Under the pieces are notes generated by a model. That model was not told where the DNA came from. It made no database searches and was given only the letters and a program-made list of their open reading frames with translations. Source: Planktothrix tepida PCC 9214 (GTDB lineage Bacteria; Cyanobacteriota; Cyanobacteriia; Cyanobacteriales; Microcoleaceae). From it: a stretch of DNA of 60,867 nucleotides. The stretch's first letter is position 1. Each line of letters begins with the position of its first letter. A program made the position numbers and the translations under genes. Positions 7,484 to 15,530 of this stretch are shown here, in pieces. The stretch covers positions 153,462 to 214,328 of the forward strand of contig NZ_LN889812.1 in NCBI RefSeq assembly GCF_900009145.1, read 5' to 3'.

Positions 7484-9265
7484 ATGTATCAATTCCAAGA
7501 GTCTCTTCCAAAACTACCTTTGCCCAAACTCTCAGACACCTGCGCTCGTTATATCGAGATGGTAACACCGCTGTTGAGTGACACAGAATTAGAGCGAACT
7601 AAGACCGCCGTAAGGGAATTTCAACAAGGGAGTGGAGTCGAACTACAGAAGCAATTGGAGATGATTGACCGCTCAACTAATACTAACTATTTACAACAAT
7701 TTAAAGAGGAAACCTATTTAGAAATGCGGTCTTCACAACTAAATATGAGAAGCACAGGGGTGGCTTCGCCCGTCTTGACAACCTCGAAATATTCCTTTAC
7801 CCGCATTGTCGCCATCATAATTTTTAATACCCTCCAATTCCACCTGAAAATCAAATATCGGGAACTAGAGCCAGATCGCGATGTATTTCAACGAAACAAA
7901 CCTCCCCTTTGTATGGCTCAGTATGACAATTTGTTTGGCAGTGCGCGAATTCCTGGAATCAAATGTGACAGCTTTCAAAGGGCGAAAAATTCTGAGCATA
8001 TTGTGGTCATCCGACGGGATACGTTTTACGTCTTAAAGTTGCTCCCAGGGGATACGTTACCGTCGGTGGAAGCTGTAGCACAGCAAATTGATTGGATTCT
8101 GGAAAATACTCATCCAGGGGAACTTCCTGTGGGAGTGCTGACATCTCTCCCCAGAGAACAGTGGGCAACAGTTCGCTCCTACCTCACGAACCTAGATGCA
8201 GAAAACGCTTGCTCTCTAGAACTATTGGATAGCGCCTTATTTGTTGTCTGTTTAGACGAAATAACGCCTCCCGATTTGGAAAGGCTAGCAAGAACTGCCT
8301 TTACTGGAGATGGTGCGCGAAACCGATGGTTCGATAAACCTATTCGGCTCGTTTTTAACTCTGAGGGTCAGTTCGCTGTAACAATTGAACACAGTAATGT
8401 CGATGGTTATCCGGTAGCACGGTTGATAAGCGAGGTCAACCGGGAGCTTGAACCCCTTGAAGAATCCCTTACATCCTCCAGTTCAGTCGAACTCGAACCA
8501 CCACAGCGACTGTGCTGGAAGTTAGATCGGACACTCAAAGAAGAAGTAGCGCAAGCATTAACAGATGCAGAGCGTCTGAGCGAACAAATTCAGATGGGGA
8601 TAATAATTTTCGACGAATTTGGGTCAGACTTTATCCAGCAACATGGTTTAATTGCTGATGCTGTGTTTCTCCTGTCGCTACAGATTGCTTACACTCGCCT
8701 GCATGGTAAGATTACTACTAGCGCTTGGCAAGCTGTACACAACAGAACCTTCCGGTACGGGCGGCACGACTACGCCTTAGTAGTTACACCCGAATCTGTA
8801 GAACTCATTCAAGCCTTTACTGAGGGAGCTTCAGACGAAGTGCGATATCGGACTCTAAAACGTGCTGTTAACGCTCATTTATGGCGAGTGTTTAACACTA
8901 AAAACGGGCAGGGAGTGGTCATGCACCTTTATGCGCTTTATAACTTAGCTCGCTATAAAGGCAGCAGTGTTCTCGATATTTTTCAAGATAAAACCTTTGA
9001 AGAAGTTATCTTAGACCCAAGCTTCTCCGCTTCTGCCCTAAGTAATAAAATGGGTGTAGAGATAGCCTGCCCCAGTCCATGTCGCGACTATGGAATCGGC
9101 TATGTCATCGATCGCAACAAGATTACCTTTGCTGTAACGAGTAAACATCTACAGCCGGAAGATTTCATCGCTCTTGTCAAGCAGTGTCTTTCAGAAATCG
9201 GAAAATTGTTAATAGAGCAACGACACCCAGATTCCAATATAAGAATACATTCATCACCACAATGA
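7484..9265 (+). CDS. stand-alone choline/carnitine O-acyltransferase-family protein
   Basis: A 593-residue protein matching the eukaryote-typical choline/carnitine acyltransferase fold. It begins with LPKLPLPKLSDTCARYIEM, the family N-terminal signature, and has IEHSNVDGYPVARLISEV with catalytic His303 (compare EHS/EHA-x-x-DG/EG in ChAT and CrAT). Later come TFRYGRHDYALV, KNGQGVVMHLYAL and a GIGYVIDRNKITFAVTS segment equivalent to the GYGVCY region. These enzymes move acyl groups between a thioester and a hydroxyl such as carnitine or choline. The family is uncommon in bacteria, and a free-standing copy inside an NRPS cluster is unusual. It is 25 bases after the oxygenase and 10 before the dehydrogenase. 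Plausible roles (inference): esterifying a carrier-bound acyl group to an alcohol, or off-loading and recapture of an intermediate. Confidence 0.85.
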   Translation: MYQFQESLPKLPLPKLSDTCARYIEMVTPLLSDTELERTKTAVREFQQGSGVELQKQLEMIDRSTNTNYLQQFKEETYLEMRSSQLNMRSTGVASPVLTTSKYSFTRIVAIIIFNTLQFHLKIKYRELEPDRDVFQRNKPPLCMAQYDNLFGSARIPGIKCDSFQRAKNSEHIVVIRRDTFYVLKLLPGDTLPSVEAVAQQIDWILENTHPGELPVGVLTSLPREQWATVRSYLTNLDAENACSLELLDSALFVVCLDEITPPDLERLARTAFTGDGARNRWFDKPIRLVFNSEGQFAVTIEHSNVDGYPVARLISEVNRELEPLEESLTSSSSVELEPPQRLCWKLDRTLKEEVAQALTDAERLSEQIQMGIIIFDEFGSDFIQQHGLIADAVFLLSLQIAYTRLHGKITTSAWQAVHNRTFRYGRHDYALVVTPESVELIQAFTEGASDEVRYRTLKRAVNAHLWRVFNTKNGQGVVMHLYALYNLARYKGSSVLDIFQDKTFEEVILDPSFSASALSNKMGVEIACPSPCRDYGIGYVIDRNKITFAVTSKHLQPEDFIALVKQCLSEIGKLLIEQRHPDSNIRIHSSPQ

Positions 9266-9275
9266 GCTTTGAAAA

Positions 9276-10421
9276 ATGGACTTTTCATGGACAGAGGAAC
9301 AAATTCAGTTTAGAGAGAAGATTGTTAAATTCGCCCAACAAGAGTTGCAATCAAATCTAATTGACCTAGATTGGCGAGAAGAATTTAACCGAGAAAGTTG
9401 GGAAAAATGTGGGAAATTTGGTCTGATCGGTCTGCCAATTCCTGAACATTATGGGGGAACTGGGACAGATATTCTTACAACGATTTGTGCCTTGGAAGCT
9501 TTAGGTTATGGTTGTAAAGACAATGGTCTAATCTTTGCCATCAACGCTCATATATGGGCTGGCGAAATACCGATTTTAACCTTTGGCACCGAAGCTCAAA
9601 AACAAAAGTATCTCCCCAAACTCTGTAGCGGTGAATTCATTGGCGCTCATGGGGCAAGTGAACCAGAAGCAGGTTCGGATATTTACAATCTTAAGACTAC
9701 TGCCAAAATACAGGGAGACAAGTACATCTTAAATGGTGTTAAGAATTGGGTCACAAATGGTCCAGTTGCTGACCTTTACATTGTATTTGCGAATGTCGCT
9801 CCCGAAAAAGGAAAACGGGGAATTACTGGATTTATCGTCGAAAAAGATTTTGCCGGAGTCGCGATCAATCGTAAAATTTCCAAAATGGGTTTAAGAACGA
9901 CTCAGTTAGGTGAACTGTTCCTAGAAAATTGTGAAGTGCCGAGTGAAAATCGTCTTGGTCAAGAGGGTTCGGGACTTGCTATCTTTAATCACAGTATGGA
10001 ATGGGAGCGAGGATTCATTCTTGCCAGTGCGATCGGGACTATGGAACGTCTGTTAGAAAGCTGCATTCAATATGCTAGGAAGCGCCAGCAATTTGGTCAA
10101 TCGATTGGAAAATTTCAGTTAGTTAGCAGCAAAATTGTTGACATGAAGATGCGACTTGAAACAGCTAGAGCGCTGCTGTATAAAGTAGGATGGTTAAAAA
10201 ATAATAAAAAAACGGCGATTATGGAAGCGGCAATGGCAAAACTTTATATTAGTGAATCTTGGGTGCAGTCCTGCCTTGATGCAATTCAGATTCATGGTGG
10301 TTATGGCTATCTAACTGAGTTAGAACTAGAACGAGAATTAAGGGATGCGTTAGGGAGCAAGCTTTATTCAGGAACCTCTGAGATTCAGTACCAAATAATT
10401 GCCCAATTTATGGGATTATAG
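9276..10421 (+). CDS. acyl-CoA-dehydrogenase-like flavoprotein, probable prolyl-carrier-protein oxidase
   Basis: A 381-residue acyl-CoA dehydrogenase fold. HGASEPEAGSD and KNWVTNG (~residues 128-160) are the flavin/substrate signatures. Glu244 in MEWERGFILASAIG is at the catalytic base position used by isovaleryl-CoA dehydrogenase and prolyl-carrier oxidases. YARKRQQFGQSIGKFQ and the C-terminal HGGYGY...YSGTSEIQ complete the family pattern. Because a proline-type ligase and a free carrier protein follow directly, the best fit is oxidation of prolyl-S-carrier to pyrroline- or pyrrole-2-carboxyl-S-carrier, as in PltE or AnaB. Whether two or four electrons are removed cannot be read from sequence. 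The start is 10 bases after the acyltransferase stop. Confidence 0.85.
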   Translation: MDFSWTEEQIQFREKIVKFAQQELQSNLIDLDWREEFNRESWEKCGKFGLIGLPIPEHYGGTGTDILTTICALEALGYGCKDNGLIFAINAHIWAGEIPILTFGTEAQKQKYLPKLCSGEFIGAHGASEPEAGSDIYNLKTTAKIQGDKYILNGVKNWVTNGPVADLYIVFANVAPEKGKRGITGFIVEKDFAGVAINRKISKMGLRTTQLGELFLENCEVPSENRLGQEGSGLAIFNHSMEWERGFILASAIGTMERLLESCIQYARKRQQFGQSIGKFQLVSSKIVDMKMRLETARALLYKVGWLKNNKKTAIMEAAMAKLYISESWVQSCLDAIQIHGGYGYLTELELERELRDALGSKLYSGTSEIQYQIIAQFMGL

Positions 10422-10533
10422 AGGGTGATTTTTTGTTTACGCGAGAGCATTTGCGAGATTACGAGACAACGCTGCGGCGCGCTACGAAGAATTGGTACGA
10501 ATTCATCTCGCTGTATTATCGTTTGAACATTCT

Positions 10534-12153
10534 ATGGAAGACAGCCCAAAACCCATGCCGTATCTACTGCAACAGCTTTTAGAAATTAGTGCCAAGCAAT
10601 ATCCAGACCGGGAAGCTGTAATCTATAAAAATAGCAGCATCACGTATCGGGAGTTAGACCAAGTTTCTAATCAGTTAGCCCACCTCTTGATAAGTTGCGG
10701 GATATCAAGAGGCGATCGCGTCGGCATTTACGTGAACAAATCCATTGAAGCAGTCATTGCCATTTTCGGTATCCTTAAAGCTGGATCTGTCTACGTTCCC
10801 CTAGACCCCTTAGCTCCTGCGAAGCGGATAGGCTTTATCATTGACAATTGCCAGATGAAGGCTTTGGTGAGTACCCATAAAAAGATAGCCAGCCTTCAAC
10901 TGCCAAACACCTCTGGTGTCCAGTGCCTGGTACTCGCTGACGATGAAGCACAACAGGACACGGGTAATCTGTCAAATGTCAGGATGGTGTCTTGGCAAGA
11001 GGTGTTGCAAGCACCGCCAAACCCATCACCACCCAGCAATTTGATTGAAGACGATCTTGCCTACATTCTCTACACATCCGGCTCCACTGGCACTCCCAAA
11101 GGGGTGATGATTAGCCATCGAGCTTCTCTAACCTTTGTCAACTGGGCTTATGATTGCTTTCAGGTACAAAGGAGCGATCGCGTTTCCAATCACGCCCCAC
11201 TTCATTTCGATCTTTCCATCTTTGATATCTTCACCACTATCAAAGCAGGTGCGACTGTCATTCTGGTACCACCGGAACTCTCAGTGTTTCCCAGAAACCT
11301 CGCTCAGTTTATTGAAGAACAACAAATTACCATCTGGTATTCTGTCCCTTCAGTGCTGAGACAGCTAATTGTTTACGGCAACCTGCATCAGGCTCAATTT
11401 CCCCATATTCGGACGATTTTGTTTGCGGGGGAAGTGTTCCCAGTTAAATACCTGCGTCAACTTATGGAGTTGCTACCGCAAGCCAACTACTATAATCTCT
11501 ACGGACCCACAGAAACAAATGTCTGTACTTACTATCCGGTAAAGGAAATTCCTCCTGAAGAGGTAAGAACTCTGCCCATTGGCAAAGCTTGTGCCAACAC
11601 AGAGGTATTTGCCGTTAATGAACACAAGGAAATTACCAAACCAGGAGAAGTTGGGGAACTTTACGTGCGTAGCCCCTCCTTAATGAAAGGATACTGGGGA
11701 AATCATGACAAAACCCAACAGGCTCTCACACCTTTCCCCGTACCAGGTTGCGGATGGTTAGAAAAAGTTTACCGAACTGGGGATTTAGTGAAACTCAATT
11801 CTGATGGCAACTATATTTATTTAGGTCGTCGCGATAACCAGATTAAGAGCCGAGGATACCGAATTGAACTGGATGAAATTGAAACGACGCTATACGCTCA
11901 TCCTGCAATTGTTGAAGCAGCCGTAATTGCTATTCCCGATGAGGAAATCGGCAAGAAAATCAAGGCTATAATTGCCACACAGGATGGAAATAATCTCAAA
12001 AAGAGCGATGTAGAATATTTTTGTGCACAGCGTCTACCTAAATACATGATACCGGAGCTAATTGAGTTTCGTTCTGGGTTACCTAAAACCCCTACAGGCA
12101 AGATTGACAAAACCTTACTGCGTACCGAAGAACTTCAAGAGAATTCAAAATAG
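10534..12153 (+). CDS. stand-alone adenylating enzyme, probable L-proline:carrier-protein ligase (PltF/AnaC-type)
   Basis: ANL-superfamily ligase of about 539 residues. Motifs: LAYILYTSGSTGTPKGVMIS (A3), NLYGPTETNVC (A5), YRTGDLVKL (A7), GRRDNQIKSRGYRIELDEIE (A8), and a C-terminal lysine in TPTGKIDKT. Aligning by eye with GrsA, the pocket residues are D, L, F, Y, L, A, L, V, C; from memory the PltF-type proline code is DLLYLALVCK, one difference away. It would activate L-proline and load the carrier protein encoded 19 bases downstream. I prefer ATG 10534 (MEDSPKPMPY) over the TTG at 10492, whose extra residues are unlike the family N-terminus; ATG 10555 is also possible. Confidence 0.88.
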   Translation: MEDSPKPMPYLLQQLLEISAKQYPDREAVIYKNSSITYRELDQVSNQLAHLLISCGISRGDRVGIYVNKSIEAVIAIFGILKAGSVYVPLDPLAPAKRIGFIIDNCQMKALVSTHKKIASLQLPNTSGVQCLVLADDEAQQDTGNLSNVRMVSWQEVLQAPPNPSPPSNLIEDDLAYILYTSGSTGTPKGVMISHRASLTFVNWAYDCFQVQRSDRVSNHAPLHFDLSIFDIFTTIKAGATVILVPPELSVFPRNLAQFIEEQQITIWYSVPSVLRQLIVYGNLHQAQFPHIRTILFAGEVFPVKYLRQLMELLPQANYYNLYGPTETNVCTYYPVKEIPPEEVRTLPIGKACANTEVFAVNEHKEITKPGEVGELYVRSPSLMKGYWGNHDKTQQALTPFPVPGCGWLEKVYRTGDLVKLNSDGNYIYLGRRDNQIKSRGYRIELDEIETTLYAHPAIVEAAVIAIPDEEIGKKIKAIIATQDGNNLKKSDVEYFCAQRLPKYMIPELIEFRSGLPKTPTGKIDKTLLRTEELQENSK

Positions 12154-12172
12154 TTCAATAAGGAGATTGATA

Positions 12173-12442
12173 ATGACCGCCGTAAACAAGTACACGGAAG
12201 CACAGATAGAACAGATAATTAAAGAGCATATTATCCAAAATTTCATGTACGATAGACCCGATATGGTTTTATCAAATGATTTGTCCATAATCGAAGAAGG
12301 ACTGGTTGACTCGCTGGGCATTTTTCGACTGGCTAGCTTTCTGGAAGAAAAGTTTGGTATTACCTTAAATCCAGAAGAATTCTTACTGGAGAATTTTGAA
12401 ACAGTTAACGTTATCAAATCTTTCGTTATCAGCAGACTGTAA
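12173..12442 (+). CDS. stand-alone acyl/peptidyl carrier protein
   Basis: An 89-residue acidic helical carrier protein. The phosphopantetheine attachment site is Ser47 in EEGLVDSLGIFRLASFLEE. ATG 12173 is chosen because AGGAG lies at 12161-12165; a longer in-frame opening from 12062 overlaps the ligase gene and has no ribosome site. It directly follows the proline-type ligase, as PltL follows PltF and AnaD follows AnaC, and would hold the prolyl group while the flavoprotein oxidises it. It is the last gene of the plus-strand unit. Confidence 0.9.
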   Translation: MTAVNKYTEAQIEQIIKEHIIQNFMYDRPDMVLSNDLSIIEEGLVDSLGIFRLASFLEEKFGITLNPEEFLLENFETVNVIKSFVISRL

Positions 12443-12556
12443 CAGTTGTTGCTGCCAATTTCTAACTACCTGCTAGGTTAGATTTTTACAGGCTACGCCA
12501 TCAAAATCTACTTTGACCAAATTAGCTGAAGTTTTAAACAGGCAAACGTTGACGGC

Positions 12557-13924
12557 TCAACCTATGCGTGAATCAGGCAGTTGCTCGGCGACAACCAGAG
12601 GTTCATCTTTCAATGTTGCGGACACCTGCACCGCAAGCACTACCACTCTTATTGCTGCGAACATTGATAGAGCCAACCATAAGAGATGATTGCTCTGATA
12701 ATGCCATGCCATGACTGCTAAGGGCGCAAATCCAAACATTGCTCCGCTTAAAGTAGCGTTACGTATAAAATGCCCTTGGGCTAAACCAGCAAAGTATCCA
12801 TCCAGTATCATAGCAATTGAACTAAATCCCAGTCTGGAGAGTAGCCAAGAAACATAGATTTTAACAAGTTCCTTCACTTCACTATGATTGGTTAATAACC
12901 CAAAGACTGTATTCGGGAACAGGATAGACACTCCAGAACAAATTAATGCCGCCAGTAGGCTGGTTGAGACTGCCACCTGCAATAGGGGCAACAATCGATC
13001 TATTGTTTGTTTGCCTTTAAAATTTCCACCCAAAGTCTCGGTAGCAAATCCTATTCCTTCAAAAAAGTAACTGGAAAGCATTATTACTTGTAAGAGTAAG
13101 GCATTTTCAGCCAGGATAGTTGTCCCCATTGCAGAACTTAGAGCCGTGAAAAAGGTGGCGACGAACATATTAGCCGAAGACCTGATAAAGAGGTTGCCGT
13201 TCAGGGTAAAAGTCGCTTTAAATGCGCTGGCATCCCAAAACTTTCTGGCTGCACTTCGAGCTTCCTTCCACTCGATATTGAGACTCGCCAAAATTATGCC
13301 TACCACTAACACCAGATACTGGCTAATTGCCTGAGACAGTCCCGCCCCCGTGCTTGCCCAGTCCCAACGGACAATAAACAGGTAGTCGAACACAACATTA
13401 GCCGCATTGCCTACTAGGGTCATCAGCAACACAAAGCCACTCATTTCTCGTCCGAGAAACCACCCAATCAGAACAAAATTGACGACAACCGCAGGCGCTC
13501 CCCAAATTCGGGCATTGAAATAGTCAATACCTGAAGCCTTAACCTCTGGAGTCACGCTCATTAGACCAAACCACAACTGTTGCAGAGGATATTGCAACAA
13601 CAGAAGCAGTCCGCCTATACCCAGTCCGATTAAAGCATTACGCAGTCCCACCAGCAGCATATCTTCGGTGTCATCCCGTCCCACCGCTTGCGCTGTCACT
13701 CCAGTGGTTCCCATGCGTAAAAAGTTCACAATGAAATAGGTGAAGTTAAACAGAGTGGTAGAGAGAGTAACCCCTGCTAAGTGATGGATTTCGGTTAGAT
13801 GGCCCAGGAACGCTAAGCTGATTGTCCCAGCCAGAGGCTCCATAATATTGGACAGGACATTGATGAAAGCTAGTCTAAAGAAGCGAGAAAGGAAGTCGTA
13901 CCTATTTGGGAGTGTTATGTTCAT
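12557..13924 (-). CDS. MATE-family efflux transporter (DinF/NorM-like), probable product exporter
   Basis: A complete 455-residue membrane protein with about 12 hydrophobic segments. The N-terminal half has NIMEPLAGTISLAFLGHL and GTTGVTAQAVGRDD, typical of MATE proteins. It is convergent with the biosynthetic unit, its end 114 bases from the carrier gene. MATE exporters often accompany cyanobacterial toxin clusters (AnaI in anatoxin-a, SxtF/SxtM in saxitoxin), so export of the cluster product is a reasonable inference. Confidence 0.9.
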   Translation of the reverse strand: MNITLPNRYDFLSRFFRLAFINVLSNIMEPLAGTISLAFLGHLTEIHHLAGVTLSTTLFNFTYFIVNFLRMGTTGVTAQAVGRDDTEDMLLVGLRNALIGLGIGGLLLLLQYPLQQLWFGLMSVTPEVKASGIDYFNARIWGAPAVVVNFVLIGWFLGREMSGFVLLMTLVGNAANVVFDYLFIVRWDWASTGAGLSQAISQYLVLVVGIILASLNIEWKEARSAARKFWDASAFKATFTLNGNLFIRSSANMFVATFFTALSSAMGTTILAENALLLQVIMLSSYFFEGIGFATETLGGNFKGKQTIDRLLPLLQVAVSTSLLAALICSGVSILFPNTVFGLLTNHSEVKELVKIYVSWLLSRLGFSSIAMILDGYFAGLAQGHFIRNATLSGAMFGFAPLAVMAWHYQSNHLLWLALSMFAAIRVVVLAVQVSATLKDEPLVVAEQLPDSRIG

Positions 13925-13963
13925 GGATTTAGGTTCTCCTGTACCTATGGTGATAAGTAAATC

Positions 13964-14168
13964 TTATAAAGAAAGACAAGCTAGTAGCTTTTCACGCATC
14001 ATCTCAAAATTTTTGAAGCCATAGCTTTGACGAAGAATTAATTTGATCCGGTTGTTTAATCCCTCCATGACTCCACTGGTTGTTCGATTAATAAAATAAT
14101 GGCAAATATCGGGAAGATGGTGTTTAAGAGTTTGGGCGGCTGACGGGGTGACAAAGAAGCTAGAAGGT
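13964..14168 (-). pseudogene. ISL3-family transposase, 3' remnant
   Basis: Reading the minus strand gives HYFINRTTSGVMEGLNNRIK and then LILRQSYGFKNFEMM before REKLLACLSL and a TAA stop (complement of 13964-13966). This is the typical C-terminal end of ISL3-family transposases (EG-NNRIK-I-R-GYGF-N-). About 68 codons remain; the rest of the gene is missing. Confidence 0.8.
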
Positions 14169-14427
14169 AGACTGAATCAACATCATAGCTCTCTGACCTC
14201 TTTGAAAAAAAGGGATCTTATTGCATTTAGTTCTCATTAATTGTTGAGCCAAGTCTGCCCAAATTTCCATTCCAGCTATCCATAAAAGCCCATATTGACA
14301 AGACCAAAAGTTGCTGTGCCGTTGAACACTCCGCCCTAATTCTTGAAGGCGGTTGATATATTTTTGTTGCCCAAGTTGTTTGATTTTTAATCCTTGTAAG
14401 GCTTTTATGGTATAAGCGATGGCGCTA
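14160..14427 (-). pseudogene. second transposase 3' remnant (family uncertain, IS4-like)
   Basis: The minus strand reads IKALQGLKIKQLGQQKYINR, LQELGRSVQRHSNFWSCQYG, LLWIAGMEIWADLAQQLMRT and NKIPFFQRGQRAMM before a stop at 14160-14162. It resembles the C-terminal tail of cyanobacterial IS4-type transposases, but I cannot be certain of the family. It abuts the ISL3 remnant, so two different elements have decayed at the same spot. A short imperfect inverted repeat (GCGATGGCGC...GCGCATCGC) lies at 14418-14449. Confidence 0.5.
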
Positions 14428-14529
14428 GCCGCGCCTGCTGGCGCATCGCTATCAATAAAACCAGACGGGTTAAGCGTCGCCCCTACGATGCACGGTAATT
14501 ATTGTCACAATTGATTTAGACTGACTATA

Positions 14530-15525
14530 TCAACCTAAAACTTTTTCTAAAGCTTGCTGAAGAACCTCTACCCCAGCACCCGGAAGATGGGCATTTTCAC
14601 TAATATATCGTTTCCAAGCTTTTGTTCCCGGTTGTCCAGCAAAAAGTTCTAATAAATGGCGAGTAATACTATTCAATTTTACCCCTTTTTGTAACCAATA
14701 TTCAAGATAAGGATACATCGCTTCTATGACTTCTCGGCGAGTGAGGGGGGGTGTTTTTTCTCCATAGATTTCTTGATCAGCTATTGCAAATAAATAGGGG
14801 TGATCATAAGCAGCACGTCCTATCATAACTGCATCCACAAATTGCAATTGTTCTTTGACTTCTGTTAAGGTTTTAAACCCCCCATTAATTTCAATCAATA
14901 AATGGGGAAATTCTTGTTTTAATTGATGTACTTCTTGATAGCGTAATGGGGGAATGGTGCGGTTTTCTTTCGGACTTAAACCCTGTAACCAAGCTTTGCG
15001 AGCATGAACGGTAAAATGTTGACATCCGGCTTCAGAAACAATTCTAACAAAATCCGCCATATCTTCATAACGATCCCGATCATCAATGCCAATTCGATGC
15101 TTAACGGTGACAGGAATTTGAACAACTTTTTGCATCGCTTTTATGGCTTGTGCAACTAATTCTGGTTGCGCCATTAAACAAGCCCCAAAATTGCCATTTT
15201 GAACGCGATCACTGGGACAGCCTACGTTTAAATTAACCTGATCATATCCCCAATCTTCTGCTATTTTAGCGCAGGTCGCAAGATGATGAGGATGATCTCC
15301 TCCTAACTGTAAAACTAAGGGTTTTTCTTCAGGAGAAAAGCTCAATAATTTTTCATGATCTCCATGCAAAATCGCTGCGGTTGTCACCATTTCCGTATAA
15401 AGTAACGTTCGCCGGGTGATTTGTCGCATAAAATAACGATAATGGCGATCAGTGCGATCCATCATGGGAGCAATACTGAGGGGATAGCTTTGATTTAAGG
15501 TTGAAATTGATCTCAGATTGTTCAT
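14530..15525 (-). CDS. dusA: tRNA-dihydrouridine(20/20a) synthase DusA
   Basis: A flavoenzyme of about 331 residues that reduces uridines in the tRNA D-loop. SIAPMMDRTDRHYRYFMRQI is the DusA N-terminal signature, NLNVGCPSDRVQNGNFGACL holds the catalytic cysteine, and VKHRIGID and TVHARKAWLQGLSPKENR are DusA-specific blocks. An upstream extension to 15600 would overlap the preceding gene by 70 bases, so the start at 15525, six bases after that gene's stop, is preferred. It probably shares a transcript with the VIT/vWA gene. Confidence 0.93.
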   Translation of the reverse strand: MNNLRSISTLNQSYPLSIAPMMDRTDRHYRYFMRQITRRTLLYTEMVTTAAILHGDHEKLLSFSPEEKPLVLQLGGDHPHHLATCAKIAEDWGYDQVNLNVGCPSDRVQNGNFGACLMAQPELVAQAIKAMQKVVQIPVTVKHRIGIDDRDRYEDMADFVRIVSEAGCQHFTVHARKAWLQGLSPKENRTIPPLRYQEVHQLKQEFPHLLIEINGGFKTLTEVKEQLQFVDAVMIGRAAYDHPYLFAIADQEIYGEKTPPLTRREVIEAMYPYLEYWLQKGVKLNSITRHLLELFAGQPGTKAWKRYISENAHLPGAGVEVLQQALEKVLG

Positions 15526-15530
15526 GAAAT

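Noticed and set aside
9276-12442. Anatoxin-a biosynthesis cluster
   Set aside because: Only the proline cassette and a MATE are shared; the polyketide synthases and the thioesterase AnaA are not in the window.
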